From contig NZ_JAMPYG010000012.1 of NCBI RefSeq assembly GCF_023700745.1, positions 1 through 64,000 on the forward strand: a stretch of DNA of 64,000 bases, read 5' to 3'. Below the pieces are notes generated by a model. The model was not told the DNA's origin, did not search any database, and saw only the letters and a program-made list of their open reading frames with translations. This stretch comes from Rhodoferax sp. (lineage in GTDB: Bacteria; Pseudomonadota; Gammaproteobacteria; Burkholderiales; Burkholderiaceae_C). Of this stretch, positions 17,767 through 28,169 are shown in pieces (position 1 is the first letter of the stretch; each line of letters opens with the position of its first letter). Both the position numbers and the translations under genes were made by a program.

Positions 17767-20700
17767 AGCTTTGCCCTCGGCAGGGTCGCCACAAAAGCCA
17801 TCACCACCGGCTCGGCCGCCGTGCTCTGGCAGGCTTGTTGCCATTGTTGGGCCGCCTGCCGTAGCTGGCGTTCCTTGACGTGGCCGAAACCGCGTACTTC
17901 GGCCGCAATGCCCGCCAGTTTCACGGCTGTGGCGTGCTTGTCCGCCGTCAAGCTGGGCAGCAAGGCCTCGATCATGGCCGGGTACACCTTGGCCAACTGG
18001 CGCTCCAGGCGCCGCTCGGTGCTTTTGCCAAAGGGGTCGAACCAGCCGCCACGCAGGCCTTTCAGGCGCGCCAGCAAGCGCATGGCCGACAGCACCCAGG
18101 GGCCATAGGCCTGTTTTTGGAGGTGTCCGGTCACGGGGTCGCGCTTGGCCAACAAGGGCGGCGCCAGGTGAAAGCGCAGCCGGGTGTCGCCTTCGAACTG
18201 CTCGCGCAATTTTTTTTCAAAACGACCATCGGTGTACAGCCGCGCCACCTCGTACTCGTCCTTGTAGGCCATCAGCCGGTAGGCCTGGGTGAGCACGGTG
18301 CGGGTGAGTGTGTCGGTGCCCGGCATGGCCTGTTGCTCGGCTTGCTGCACCTGGCGCACCAGGGCCTCAAAGCGCGCTGCGTAAGCCTGGTTTTGGTAGG
18401 CGGCGAGGTCATTGCTGCGACGTGCGATGAGGGTCTGCAAGGCTTCGTTGTCGCGCTTGACAAAGTGCACCGCCTGCGCCGGGCTGCTGTTGCGCAGCAC
18501 CGCATTCAGATCTAGCGCGGCACGACGGCCCCAGTCCAGCGCAGCCAGGTTGGACGCCACGGCAACCCCATTGATCTCGATGGCGCGCTGGATGGCCTGC
18601 AGCGACACCGGTAGCCAGCCCTGCTGCAGGGCATACCCCAGCATCAGCATGTTGGCCGCTATGGCATCGCCAAAGAGCTGGGTCGCCAGGCGGGTGGCCG
18701 GAAAAGCGTGTACGCGCTCAGCGCTGGCGGCGCTGTCGATGGCGCCGCGCAAGTTGTCTTCACCAAACTCGGTGTCCACCGGGTTCAGCACAAAGGCGGC
18801 ATGGGGCGCCAGATGGGTATTGAGGGCCACCTGGGTGCGCCGTAGTGTCATGGTGGCCAGGGCGGCCGGGCTGGCCGCCACCATCATGTCGCAACCCAGC
18901 ACCAGGTCGGCATGGGCCGTGGCCACACGGGGTGTGTGCAGGCTGGAGGCATCGCGCGCGATGCGCACATGCGACAGCACGGCACCGTTCTTCTGGGCAA
19001 TGCCGGTCTGGTCCAGGCAGGTGGCGCTCAGGTTTTCCAGGCGCGCCGCCATGGCCAGAATGGCACCAATGGTGATGACGCCGGTACCGCCAATGCCGGT
19101 GATCACCGTCTCATGCACGGGTGACAGCGCAGCGCTTTGTGGCGCGGGCATGGGCGGTGTCGCGCTGTGCGCCTGTTGCTGCGAGTGCGCGCTTTTGCGC
19201 GGTGTGGCCCCGGTCAGGGTGACAAAGCTGGGGCAAAAGCCGTCAACACATTTGGTGTCCTTGTTGCAGCTCGACTGGTTGATCTGGCGCTTGCGGCCGA
19301 GCTCGGTCTCCAGCGGTTCGACCGAAATGCAGTTGGACTGCACCGAGCAGTCGCCGCAGCCCTCACACACTGCCTCGTTGATGAAGGCGCGCACGTCGGG
19401 GTCGGCCAGCGTGCCGCGTTTGCGTCGGCGTCGTTTCTCGGCCGCACAGGTCTGGTCGTACAGCAGCACGGTAACCCCTGCCGTCTCACGCAGTTGGCGC
19501 TGTAAGGCGTCGAGCTCGTCGCGGCCGTGCAGCGTGACGCCCTTGGGAAAATCACCGTTGGGCGCCGCCATTTGCCGGTATTTTTCCGGGTGATCCGACA
19601 CCACGACCAGGCGCCCGACACCCTCAGCCAGCAACTGCTGCACGATCTGCTGCGGCGTGAAAGTGTCCGAGATCGCCTGGCCCCCGGTCATGGCGACGGC
19701 GTCGTTGTAGAGCAGCTTGTAGGTGATGTTGGCATGGGCATACACCGCCGCCCGCACGGCCAGGATGCCCGAGTGGTGGTAGGTGCCGTCGCCCAGGTTG
19801 GTAAAGACATGCTGGCGGCTGGAAAAGCCCATGGCGCCAAGCCAGCTGGCGCCTTCGCCGCCCATCTGGCTGAAGGTCTCGGTGTGCCGGTCCATGAACA
19901 GCGCCAGCCAGTGGCAACCGATGCCAGCCAGGGCGATGCTGCCTTCGGGCAACCGGGTCGAACTGTTGTGCGGGCAGCCCGAGCAAAAGTAGGGCGTGCG
20001 TGCCGCCAGCGCTGGGGCGTTGTGCCGTGCCTGTTCTTTGGCTTGCAGCAGCGCAAGTCGGCCTTGCGCTATCGGGCTGCCGACCAGTTCCGGGAAGCTG
20101 CGGGCCAGAACCTGCGCCAGCAGCGCCGGACTGGTTTCGCCGTGCTGAGGGATCAGCGTGTGGCCTTCGCGTCCGCGTTTGCCCAGCACAGCCGGGCAGG
20201 GGGCGCTGCCAAAAAGAATGCTTTTGAGCTGGTCTTCGATCAGGCCACGTTTTTCTTCCACCACCAGCACCGTGTCAATGCCTTGGGTAAATTGCTGAAT
20301 CTGTTGCTCGTCCAGCGGGTAAATCATGCCCAGCTTGAGCAGGCGCACGCCGAGCCGGGTCAGCTCATCCTCGCCAAGTCCCAGGTCATGCAGCGCCTGC
20401 ATCAGGTCGGCCCAGGGTTTGCCAGCGGCAATGATGCCGATGCGCGCCCCGGTGCCCGCGCCACTGCCCCGGTTGATGCCGGAAAAGCGCGCAAAAGCTT
20501 TGGCGCGCGCCAGCTTGACTTCATACAGGCGGCGTTCCTGTTCGACCCGGTTGTCGGGCCAGCGGATGTGCACGTCGGCGTGCTGCTGCAGCTCGGGCCA
20601 GTTGGCGCGCACCCGGTCGATATCCAGGTCCACGATGGCCGAACTTTCGGCAATGTCGGTCACGGCCTTGTAGCCCACCCAGCAGCCGCTGTACCGGGAC

Positions 20701-21287
20701 AGCTCCACGCCCATGACGCCAAAATCGAGCATGTCCTGCACGCTGGCGGGGTAAAGCACCGGCATGCCGACCGAAACAAAGTCGTAGTCGGAGCAACCCG
20801 TCACCGTGCTCGACACCGCATTCGGGTCATCACCGGCAATGGCCAGCACGCCACCCTGGGGTGAACTGCCGGCCTGATTGGCATGGCGCAATACGTCGAT
20901 GCTGCGGTCAACCCCGGGCGCCTTGCCGTACCAGATCCCAAAAACACCATCAAAGGCGCTGTCGCCCAGCAAATGCACCTGTTGGCTGCCCCAGACGGCG
21001 GTGGCCGCCAGCTCTTCGTTGACACCAGCCTGGAACTTGATGTCGCGTGGCGCCAGGTGCGTTTGGGCCGCCCACAGCGCCATGTCATAGGTGCCGACCG
21101 GCGAGCCTCGGTAGCCCGAAATGTAGCCCCCCAGCTTTTTACCCGCGCGCAAGCCGCGTTCGTGCAGGGTCAGGGGCAGCCGCACCAGCGCCTGCATGCC
21201 GCTCATGAAGGCCTGGCCCTGGGTGTTGACGTACTTGTCGTCCAGGGTGACGTCGGCAAGGGTATGGGGTGGCGTCTGTTGGCTCAT
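17763..21287 (-). CDS. Indolepyruvate ferredoxin oxidoreductase, fused subunits
   Basis: A 1174-residue single-chain 2-oxoacid:acceptor oxidoreductase that decarboxylates aryl- or branched-chain pyruvates to acyl-CoA using thiamine diphosphate. The N-terminal pyrimidine-binding domain contains SGYRGSPVGTYD. The TPP-binding part carries CSGCPHNSST and GGEGASWLG..NLGDGTYHHSG. A ferredoxin-like insert holds CEGCGDCSVQSNC plus further cysteines (CNKDTKC, FCP). The gamma-type domain follows from GIGGTGVITIG, and a long C-terminal extension finishes the protein. The ATG at 21287 matches family starts. It lies 205 bases behind the dehydrogenase E2 gene, with a palindromic repeat between them. Confidence 0.88.
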   Translation of the reverse strand: MSQQTPPHTLADVTLDDKYVNTQGQAFMSGMQALVRLPLTLHERGLRAGKKLGGYISGYRGSPVGTYDMALWAAQTHLAPRDIKFQAGVNEELAATAVWGSQQVHLLGDSAFDGVFGIWYGKAPGVDRSIDVLRHANQAGSSPQGGVLAIAGDDPNAVSSTVTGCSDYDFVSVGMPVLYPASVQDMLDFGVMGVELSRYSGCWVGYKAVTDIAESSAIVDLDIDRVRANWPELQQHADVHIRWPDNRVEQERRLYEVKLARAKAFARFSGINRGSGAGTGARIGIIAAGKPWADLMQALHDLGLGEDELTRLGVRLLKLGMIYPLDEQQIQQFTQGIDTVLVVEEKRGLIEDQLKSILFGSAPCPAVLGKRGREGHTLIPQHGETSPALLAQVLARSFPELVGSPIAQGRLALLQAKEQARHNAPALAARTPYFCSGCPHNSSTRLPEGSIALAGIGCHWLALFMDRHTETFSQMGGEGASWLGAMGFSSRQHVFTNLGDGTYHHSGILAVRAAVYAHANITYKLLYNDAVAMTGGQAISDTFTPQQIVQQLLAEGVGRLVVVSDHPEKYRQMAAPNGDFPKGVTLHGRDELDALQRQLRETAGVTVLLYDQTCAAEKRRRRKRGTLADPDVRAFINEAVCEGCGDCSVQSNCISVEPLETELGRKRQINQSSCNKDTKCVDGFCPSFVTLTGATPRKSAHSQQQAHSATPPMPAPQSAALSPVHETVITGIGGTGVITIGAILAMAARLENLSATCLDQTGIAQKNGAVLSHVRIARDASSLHTPRVATAHADLVLGCDMMVAASPAALATMTLRRTQVALNTHLAPHAAFVLNPVDTEFGEDNLRGAIDSAASAERVHAFPATRLATQLFGDAIAANMLMLGYALQQGWLPVSLQAIQRAIEINGVAVASNLAALDWGRRAALDLNAVLRNSSPAQAVHFVKRDNEALQTLIARRSNDLAAYQNQAYAARFEALVRQVQQAEQQAMPGTDTLTRTVLTQAYRLMAYKDEYEVARLYTDGRFEKKLREQFEGDTRLRFHLAPPLLAKRDPVTGHLQKQAYGPWVLSAMRLLARLKGLRGGWFDPFGKSTERRLERQLAKVYPAMIEALLPSLTADKHATAVKLAGIAAEVRGFGHVKERQLRQAAQQWQQACQSTAAEPVVMAFVATLPRAKL

Positions 21288-21369
21288 GGGCAGCGTTCGG
21301 AATTCGTGGTGAAAGAATAAGGCTATGGTGCCACATTCTGGTGTGAACCCAGGTAGCCGTGTGCGAATC

Positions 21370-21459
21370 AATCAGCCGGGCGATGCGCTTTGCTGCGTGT
21401 CACCCGCCCGCTGTGCGGGCTCCTTCTTTACCTTCGCAAAACGCATCACCCGACTGATT
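21370..21459. repeat. Long imperfect palindrome between E2 and oxidoreductase genes
   Basis: AATCAGCCGGGCGATGCG near the left end pairs with CGCATCACCCGACTGATT at the right, with two mismatches. Between them is a second perfect hairpin, GCCCGC-TGT-GCGGGC, followed on the plus strand by TCCTTCTTT. It resembles dispersed intergenic elements of Comamonadaceae (from memory). It may affect readthrough from the E2 gene. Confidence 0.7.
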
Positions 21460-21492
21460 GCATGCGCTTGTGGGTCGACCTGTTGCGCCAAC

Positions 21493-22788
21493 TCAAGCGA
21501 CCAATAGCGTCCCCGGGCATTCCAGATAGCCGCGCACTTGCTGGATGAATTCGGCTGCATTCATGCCATCGACCACCCGGTGGTCAAACGAGCTGGACAG
21601 GTTCATCATCTTGCGTGCCACCACCAGGCCGCCCCTGATCATGGGCCGCTCGACGATGCGGTTGGGGCCGATGATGGCAACCTCGGGGTGGTTGATGACG
21701 GGGGTATGGGCAATGCCAGCCAGCGGCCCCAGGCTGGTCACGGTGATGGTCGAGCCGCTCAGTTCCTCGCGCGCTGCCTTGCCGTTGCGGGCGGCCTCGG
21801 CCAGCCGCAGGATTTCGGCGGCGCAGGCCCACACATCGAGCGTCTCGGCGTGCCGGATCACGGGCACCATCAGGCCACCCGGCGTTTGCGTGGCCAGCCC
21901 CAGATGCACCGCGGCAAAGCGCGTCACCACAGCGGTGTCGTCGTCATAACGCGCGTTGACCTCAGGGTGTTCACGCACTGCCAGCACGATGGCACGGATC
22001 AAAAACGGCAGCAGCGTGAGGCGACCGCGCGCGGCGCCGTAACGGGCGTTCAGGCGTGCACGCAGGTCTTCAAGCTCGGTCACGTCGATTTCTTCGACAT
22101 AGGTGAAATGCGGAATGCGGCGCTTGGCCTCCTGCATTTTTTGCGCAATCTTGCGACGCAGGCCGATCACGGGAATCGCTTCCTCGGCGGTCCCTGGCGC
22201 GTAGCGCGGGTCGCTGGCGGCCTGGTTCGGTCTGGTACCGCTTTGCCGGGTGTGCGCGTCCAGGTCGGCCTGCGTGATGCGCCCGGCCGGGCCGGTTCCC
22301 TTGACGCGGCCCAGGTCAATGCCCAATTCCCAGGCGCGGCGGCGCACGGCCGGGGCGGCGATGGGTTTGTTGCCAGCCGTTGGTGGGGCAGCGTGTGCAT
22401 CCTGCAGAACACCGTCATTGCGAGGAACTGCAGGCGACGCGGCAAGCCATGACTTTCGGACTTCACTGGATTGCGCCACCGCGTTCGCACTGGCGGGGCT
22501 CTTCGTGGGCTGGTCGGCTGGCTGTGGCAAGGCCGTGCTGGCACTACCTGCCACCTCGATGTGAATGATTGCAGTGCCCACCGCCACCACCTGGCCTACA
22601 GCGGCGTCGATTGACAGCACCTTGCCTGCCACATGCGACGGAATCTCGACCGTGGCCTTGTCGGTCATGACGTCGGCCAAAATCTGGTCTTCGGCCACGC
22701 TGTCACCCACCTGCACATGCCAGGCCACCAGTTCGACCTCGGCAATGCCCTCGCCAATATCGGGCATCTTGATACTTTGTACGGTCAT
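21493..22788 (-). CDS. bkdB: Branched-chain 2-oxoacid dehydrogenase E2 (dihydrolipoyl acyltransferase)
   Basis: E2 core of the 2-oxoacid dehydrogenase complex, transferring acyl groups from lipoamide to CoA (431 residues). One lipoyl domain (1-80) has the lipoylated lysine in VMTDKATVEIPS. A linker (81-138) follows, then the E1/E3-binding domain (RRRAWELGIDLGRVKGTGPAGRI, about 148-175) and the catalytic domain ending SSFDHRVVDGMNAAEFI, with the active-site histidine and aspartate. Part of the linker (RKSWLAASPAVPRNDG) is encoded by a dispersed palindromic repeat. It starts 1 base past the E1beta stop. The homology of E1alpha to BkdA1 favours branched-chain substrates. Confidence 0.9.
   Translation of the reverse strand: MTVQSIKMPDIGEGIAEVELVAWHVQVGDSVAEDQILADVMTDKATVEIPSHVAGKVLSIDAAVGQVVAVGTAIIHIEVAGSASTALPQPADQPTKSPASANAVAQSSEVRKSWLAASPAVPRNDGVLQDAHAAPPTAGNKPIAAPAVRRRAWELGIDLGRVKGTGPAGRITQADLDAHTRQSGTRPNQAASDPRYAPGTAEEAIPVIGLRRKIAQKMQEAKRRIPHFTYVEEIDVTELEDLRARLNARYGAARGRLTLLPFLIRAIVLAVREHPEVNARYDDDTAVVTRFAAVHLGLATQTPGGLMVPVIRHAETLDVWACAAEILRLAEAARNGKAAREELSGSTITVTSLGPLAGIAHTPVINHPEVAIIGPNRIVERPMIRGGLVVARKMMNLSSSFDHRVVDGMNAAEFIQQVRGYLECPGTLLVA
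22413..22497. repeat. CATTGCGAG-type palindromic repeat inside the E2 gene
   Basis: CGTCATTGCGAG at the left end matches the left arm of the element at 61352. The right half, TGGATTGCGCCACCGCG, is a decayed copy of its right arm. It is translated on the minus strand as the E2 linker residues RKSWLAASPAVPRNDG. Confidence 0.7.
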
Positions 22789-22789
22789 G

Positions 22790-23824
22790 TCAGGCCTCCA
22801 GCACGCGTTGCAGGGCCGCGCCCACGCGCGCCGGTCCCGGAAAATACGACCATTCCTGGGCGTGCGGGTAAGGCGTGTCCCAGCCGGTCACGCGCTCGAT
22901 GGGGGCTTCGAGTTGGTAGAAGCAATGCTCCTGAATCAAGGCGCTAAGCTCGGCGCCCAGGCCGTTGGTGCGCGTGGCCTCGTGCACGATGACACAGCGG
23001 CCGGTTTTCTTGACTGATGCCACCAGGGTGTCGAGGTCCAGCGGCCACAGGCTGCGCAGGTCGATCACTTCGGCATCAATGCCTGACTCGGCGGCGGCAG
23101 CTTCGGCCACGTGCACCATGGTGCCGTAGGCGATCACGGTCACGGCCTGGCCGGGCCGGGTGACGCGGGCGCTGTCGAGCGGCACGGTGTAATAGCCCTC
23201 CGGCACCTCGCCCAGCGGGTGTTTGCTCCAAGGCACCACCGGACGCTCGTGGTGGCCGTCAAACGGGCCGTTGTAGAGCCGCTTGGGTTCCAGAAAAATC
23301 ACTGGGTCGTTGTTCTCGATCGATGCAATCAGCAGGCCCTTGGCGTCGTAGGGGTTGGACGGCATCACGGTGCGCAGGCCGCAGACCTGGGTGAACATGG
23401 CCTCGGGGCTCTGGCTGTGGGTCTGGCCGCCGTAAATGCCGCCGCCACAGGGCATGCGGATGGTGATGGGGCAGGTGAAGTCGCCCGCCGAGCGGTAACG
23501 CAGCCGCGCCGCCTCCGAGACAATCTGGTCGGTGGCCGGGTAGACGTAGTCGGCAAACTGGATTTCAACGACCGGGCGCAGACCGTAGGCGCCCATGCCC
23601 ACCGCCGTGCCGACAATGCCGCCCTCGGAGATGGGGGCGTCAAACACGCGCTGCTTGCCGTGCTTTTGCTGCAGACCCTCGGTGCAACGAAAGACGCCAC
23701 CAAAATAGCCCACGTCCTGGCCGTAGACGACCACATTGGGGTCGCGCGTCAGCATCACGTCCATGGCCGAGCGCAGCGCCTGGATCATCGTCATCGGGCT
23801 GGTGTTCTGAGTCTGGTTGCTCAT
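22790..23824 (-). CDS. bkdA2: Branched-chain 2-oxoacid dehydrogenase E1 beta subunit
   Basis: Beta chain (344 residues) of the thiamine-dependent E1 that decarboxylates branched-chain 2-oxoacids. Features are MTMIQALRSAMDVMLTRDPNVVVYGQDVGYFGG at the start, the conserved TEGLQQKHGKQRVFDAPISE segment, MPCGGGIYGGQTHSQSPEAMF (near 125) and VIDLRSLWPLD (near 245). A C-terminal transketolase-type domain ends in the IERVTGWDTPYPH region. It follows the E1alpha gene by 2 bases and precedes E2 by 1, so the three form one operon. Confidence 0.93.
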   Translation of the reverse strand: MSNQTQNTSPMTMIQALRSAMDVMLTRDPNVVVYGQDVGYFGGVFRCTEGLQQKHGKQRVFDAPISEGGIVGTAVGMGAYGLRPVVEIQFADYVYPATDQIVSEAARLRYRSAGDFTCPITIRMPCGGGIYGGQTHSQSPEAMFTQVCGLRTVMPSNPYDAKGLLIASIENNDPVIFLEPKRLYNGPFDGHHERPVVPWSKHPLGEVPEGYYTVPLDSARVTRPGQAVTVIAYGTMVHVAEAAAAESGIDAEVIDLRSLWPLDLDTLVASVKKTGRCVIVHEATRTNGLGAELSALIQEHCFYQLEAPIERVTGWDTPYPHAQEWSYFPGPARVGAALQRVLEA

Positions 23825-23826
23825 GA

Positions 23827-25275
<1,449 letters not shown>

Positions 25276-25317
25276 TCATACTTATGCTCGCAGCTTTTCA
25301 ATCCACGGAGACTGCAC

Positions 25318-26229
25318 ATGCTGAATCAGGATCAGACCCAAGACTTTGACGCTTTAATGCCGGGCCGATCAACTCTTGACGGTGCCAGCCGTCGTACCGC
25401 TCTGAAAGTTGCCCTGGGCGTGGGCTACGCCGCCACGGCCATGCCGATCATGGCGCAAACCGCGATCAAAACACCCAGTGACGGCCTGAGCTCCGGCGAG
25501 TCGAGTTTCACCGTCGATGGCTTTTCGGTGCCCTTTTTCTTTGCTGCTCCTGAAGGCAAAAAGAACCTGCCCGTGGTGCTGGTGATTCAGGAAATTTTTG
25601 GTGTGCATGAGTACATTGCCGACACCTGTCGCCGTTTTGCCAAGGCAGGTTACCTGGCGATTGCGCCTGAGTTGTACGCGCGCCAGGGTGATCCGGCCCA
25701 ATACAAGGAGGTGGCCAAACTGATGGCCGAGGTGGTGTCCAAGGTGCCCGATGCGCAGGTCATGAAAGACCTGGATGGTGCTGTGGCCTGGGCCGGTGCC
25801 AACGGCGGCAACTTGAAAAAAGTCGGCATCACCGGTTTTTGCTGGGGTGGCCGCATTACCTGGCTGTATGCCCAGCACAGCAAAAATGTCCAGGCCGGCG
25901 TGGCCTGGTATGGCCGCCTGGTGGGCACCTCCACGGCGCTCACGCCCACGCACCCGCTGGACCAGGCGGCCAATCTGAAAGCCCCGGTGCTGGGCCTGTA
26001 CGGTGGCCAGGACGGCGGCATTCCGCTGACCACCGTGAATCAGATGAAAGACGCACTGGCCGAGGCCGGAGCCAAGGGCAACGCCGCCGCCAAAGCGTCA
26101 GAGTTTGTGGTTTACAAGGAGGCGCCGCACGCCTTCCATGCCGACTACCGGCCGAGTTATCGCAAAGAAGCCGCCGAAGATGGGTTCAAGCGTGCGCTGG
26201 CCTGGTTCAAGGCCAATGGCGTAGCCTGA
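25318..26229 (+). CDS. Exported dienelactone hydrolase family protein
   Basis: Alpha/beta hydrolase of 303 residues. The first 47 carry an SRRTALKVALGVGYAAT stretch that looks like a twin-arginine signal ending MAQTA. The catalytic triad of the dienelactone hydrolase family is visible: cysteine in ITGFCWGGR (near 180), aspartate in YGGQDGG (near 232) and histidine in APHAFHADYRPSY (near 277). IQEIFGVHEYI is the family oxyanion-loop segment. Classical members open dienelactone to maleylacetate, but many exported paralogues have no assigned substrate. No chlorocatechol genes lie nearby. GGAG is about 10 bases before the ATG. Confidence 0.86.
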   Translation: MLNQDQTQDFDALMPGRSTLDGASRRTALKVALGVGYAATAMPIMAQTAIKTPSDGLSSGESSFTVDGFSVPFFFAAPEGKKNLPVVLVIQEIFGVHEYIADTCRRFAKAGYLAIAPELYARQGDPAQYKEVAKLMAEVVSKVPDAQVMKDLDGAVAWAGANGGNLKKVGITGFCWGGRITWLYAQHSKNVQAGVAWYGRLVGTSTALTPTHPLDQAANLKAPVLGLYGGQDGGIPLTTVNQMKDALAEAGAKGNAAAKASEFVVYKEAPHAFHADYRPSYRKEAAEDGFKRALAWFKANGVA

Positions 26230-26236
26230 AACATTG

Positions 26237-26275
26237 CGGGTCAGACCACTCGCATAGCGATGTGCTCTGACCCCA
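26237..26275. repeat. GGGTCAGAGC-type palindromic repeat
   Basis: GGGTCAGACCAC and GTGCTCTGACCCC form an imperfect inverted repeat around a short centre. The element follows the hydrolase stop codon. A related element is at 59426 and a variant lies within polA. Confidence 0.7.
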
Positions 26276-26304
26276 ACTGATTAAGATTCTTGTTGGAAGT
26301 CTGC

Positions 26305-26376
26305 CTTTGTGGGAGGCCCGCCCTCGGGCCGAAGGCTGTTGGGGGCATTCGCGGCGAGGGCGCCGCTCCTACAAAG
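26305..26376. repeat. REP-like imperfect palindrome
   Basis: CTTTGTGGGAGGCCCGCCC and its partner GGGCGCCGCTCCTACAAAG form arms of about 29 bases with a few mismatches. It resembles the TGTGGGAG...CTCCTACA REP class of gammaproteobacteria (from memory). It ends 3 bases before the rhodanese stop codon. Confidence 0.7.
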
Positions 26377-26379
26377 AGG

Positions 26380-27237
26380 TCAACCCTGCGCGACCGGGCG
26401 ACCGGTGTCACTGCACCATTCGCTCCAGCTGCCGGCATACAGCGCCGCCCGGCCCAGGCCGGCCACTTCCATGGCAATCAGGTTGGGTAGCGCGCTGACG
26501 CCGCTGCCGCAGTGGTGCACCACGCTGGCCGGGTCTTTGCCCGCCAGCAACGTGTCAAATTCTGCCCTGAGCTGGGCGGCAGGTTTAAAGCAGCCGTCCG
26601 GACCGAGGTTGTCGGTGAACGGGCGGTTCAGCGCGCCTGGAATATGGCCGGCGACAGGGTCCAGCGGTTCCACTTCTCCCCTGAAACGGGGGGCACCGCG
26701 GGCATCGACCAGGGTTTGGTTGGGGCGCGCCAATTGATTTAGAACGGTTTCGGTCGTTGCCAGTACGGCCCTTGGCGTGGCCAATGGGTACGTGCCGGGT
26801 TGAAGTGCGGAGCCTGTACCCGATGCCACTGCGCCCCCGGCCGCAATCCAGGCTTGCAGGCCGCCGTTGAGAACCGCCGACGCTTCATGCCCGGCCCATT
26901 TCAGCATCCACCACAGGCGGCCACAGTAGTTCGTGCCCTGGCGGTCATAGACCACCGCCTGCATGTCCGGACTGAATCCGATGCTGCCCAGCCAGGCAGC
27001 CAAAGCAGCAAGTGATGGCAACGGGTGGCGGCCACCGCTGGCAGCATCGGCTGCGCCTTTGGCGCTCAGATGGCGGTCCAGGTCGGCGCGCACGGCACCG
27101 GCAATGTGGTTTTCCTGGTATTGCGCATCGCCGGCTGCAGGCTGCATCAGCTCGAAACTGCAGTCAAACACCATCAGCGGCTGTTGGCTGGACATCAGCG
27201 CCTGCAGTTGGGTAACAGAAATCAAGGTGCTGTACAT
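26380..27237 (-). CDS. sseA: Sulfurtransferase, tandem-rhodanese (3-mercaptopyruvate type)
   Basis: Cytoplasmic sulfurtransferase of 285 residues with two rhodanese domains. The first (about 1-145) lacks a catalytic cysteine. The second (about 150-285) has VVHHCGSGVSA (near 245), whose CGSGV loop is typical of 3-mercaptopyruvate sulfurtransferases rather than thiosulfate-type CRKGV. IPGALNRPFTDNL and YAGSWSEWC are the usual flanking segments. It follows the EamA exporter gene by 18 bases on the same strand, so the two may be cotranscribed. The gene symbol is by family and not certain. Confidence 0.87.
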   Translation of the reverse strand: MYSTLISVTQLQALMSSQQPLMVFDCSFELMQPAAGDAQYQENHIAGAVRADLDRHLSAKGAADAASGGRHPLPSLAALAAWLGSIGFSPDMQAVVYDRQGTNYCGRLWWMLKWAGHEASAVLNGGLQAWIAAGGAVASGTGSALQPGTYPLATPRAVLATTETVLNQLARPNQTLVDARGAPRFRGEVEPLDPVAGHIPGALNRPFTDNLGPDGCFKPAAQLRAEFDTLLAGKDPASVVHHCGSGVSALPNLIAMEVAGLGRAALYAGSWSEWCSDTGRPVAQG

Positions 27238-27255
27238 GTGGGCTCCTGGCAGGGT

Positions 27256-28143
27256 TTAATGTTCTTCAGCGGGTGTATCGGGCAGGGCGCGGGTGCGCAA
27301 TACGGTGGCTGCAATGCCGCTGGCCACAATCAGCGCCATGCCCGCCCAGCCCAGCAGGGGAATCTGGTCACCGAATAGGACCAGGCTGTAAAAAGCGGCA
27401 AACACAATGCCGGCGTATTGCAAATTGGCCACCAGCAGTGTGGCACCTCGGCTGTAAGCCCGCGTCATGGCCCATTGGCCCAGCGAGGCCAGGACGCCGA
27501 TCGGAATGAGCCAGGCGGCCGCCTGCCAGGTCACCTTGTCCCACGGTGTGAATCCGTCCCAGAGCACACCCGCCAGCCCGGCCACAGCGGTGCTGAGCGA
27601 AAAATAAAACACGGTGCGGCCCTCGGGCTCGCCCATTTTGCCCAACGCCGTCACTTGCATATACGCCATGGCCGCGCCCATGCCAGAGAGCAGCCCGACC
27701 AGGCCGGCAAACAACTGGTTCTGGTCCAGCGTCGGGCGCAGCATCATCACGACGCCGGCAAAACTGATCAGCACGGTGGCCATCAGCGGTCCCTGGCGGC
27801 TGCTCTTGCCGTACAGCAGGGCACCGCCCACCACAAAAGCCGCCACCCAGACGCCGCTCATGTAGTTGAGGGTCATGGCGGTGGCCAGTGGCAAATGGGC
27901 AATGGCATAAAACCAGGAGGCCAGCGAAAACACGCCAATCACGGAACGCCAGGCGTGCATCATGGGCACCGGTGTGGCCAGCCGGGTACCTCGTGCGCGC
28001 AAGACAAGCGCCATGAAGACCACGCTGACCAGGCCCCGGTAAAACACCAGTTCGGCCAGGCTGAAGCTGGTTGCCGCGATCTTGATGCCGACCGCCATGG
28101 TGGCAAAAAAGAAGGAAGCCCACACCATCCAGAGTGCTTGCAT
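27256..28143 (-). CDS. EamA/DMT family transporter
   Basis: Inner-membrane drug/metabolite transporter of 295 residues with ten predicted helices, formed by two EamA repeats. The first repeat begins MVWASFFFATMAVGIKIAA and includes ELVFYRGLVSVVFMAL. The second contains GLLSGMGAAMAYMQVTALGKMGEPEGRTVFYF. The tracked start is 112 codons too far upstream; ATG 28143 has an AAAGGT element at suitable distance and opens directly with helix 1. The substrate cannot be read from sequence. It sits 26 bases after the Rieske oxygenase gene and before the rhodanese gene, all on the minus strand. Confidence 0.86.
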   Translation of the reverse strand: MQALWMVWASFFFATMAVGIKIAATSFSLAELVFYRGLVSVVFMALVLRARGTRLATPVPMMHAWRSVIGVFSLASWFYAIAHLPLATAMTLNYMSGVWVAAFVVGGALLYGKSSRQGPLMATVLISFAGVVMMLRPTLDQNQLFAGLVGLLSGMGAAMAYMQVTALGKMGEPEGRTVFYFSLSTAVAGLAGVLWDGFTPWDKVTWQAAAWLIPIGVLASLGQWAMTRAYSRGATLLVANLQYAGIVFAAFYSLVLFGDQIPLLGWAGMALIVASGIAATVLRTRALPDTPAEEH

Positions 28144-28169
28144 GACTTGACCTTTAAGGTGCGCCAGGG

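Noticed and set aside
19527-20864. 445-codon plus-strand ORF opposite the indolepyruvate oxidoreductase gene
   Set aside because: The minus-strand gene has clear cofactor motifs throughout; the plus-strand frame has none.
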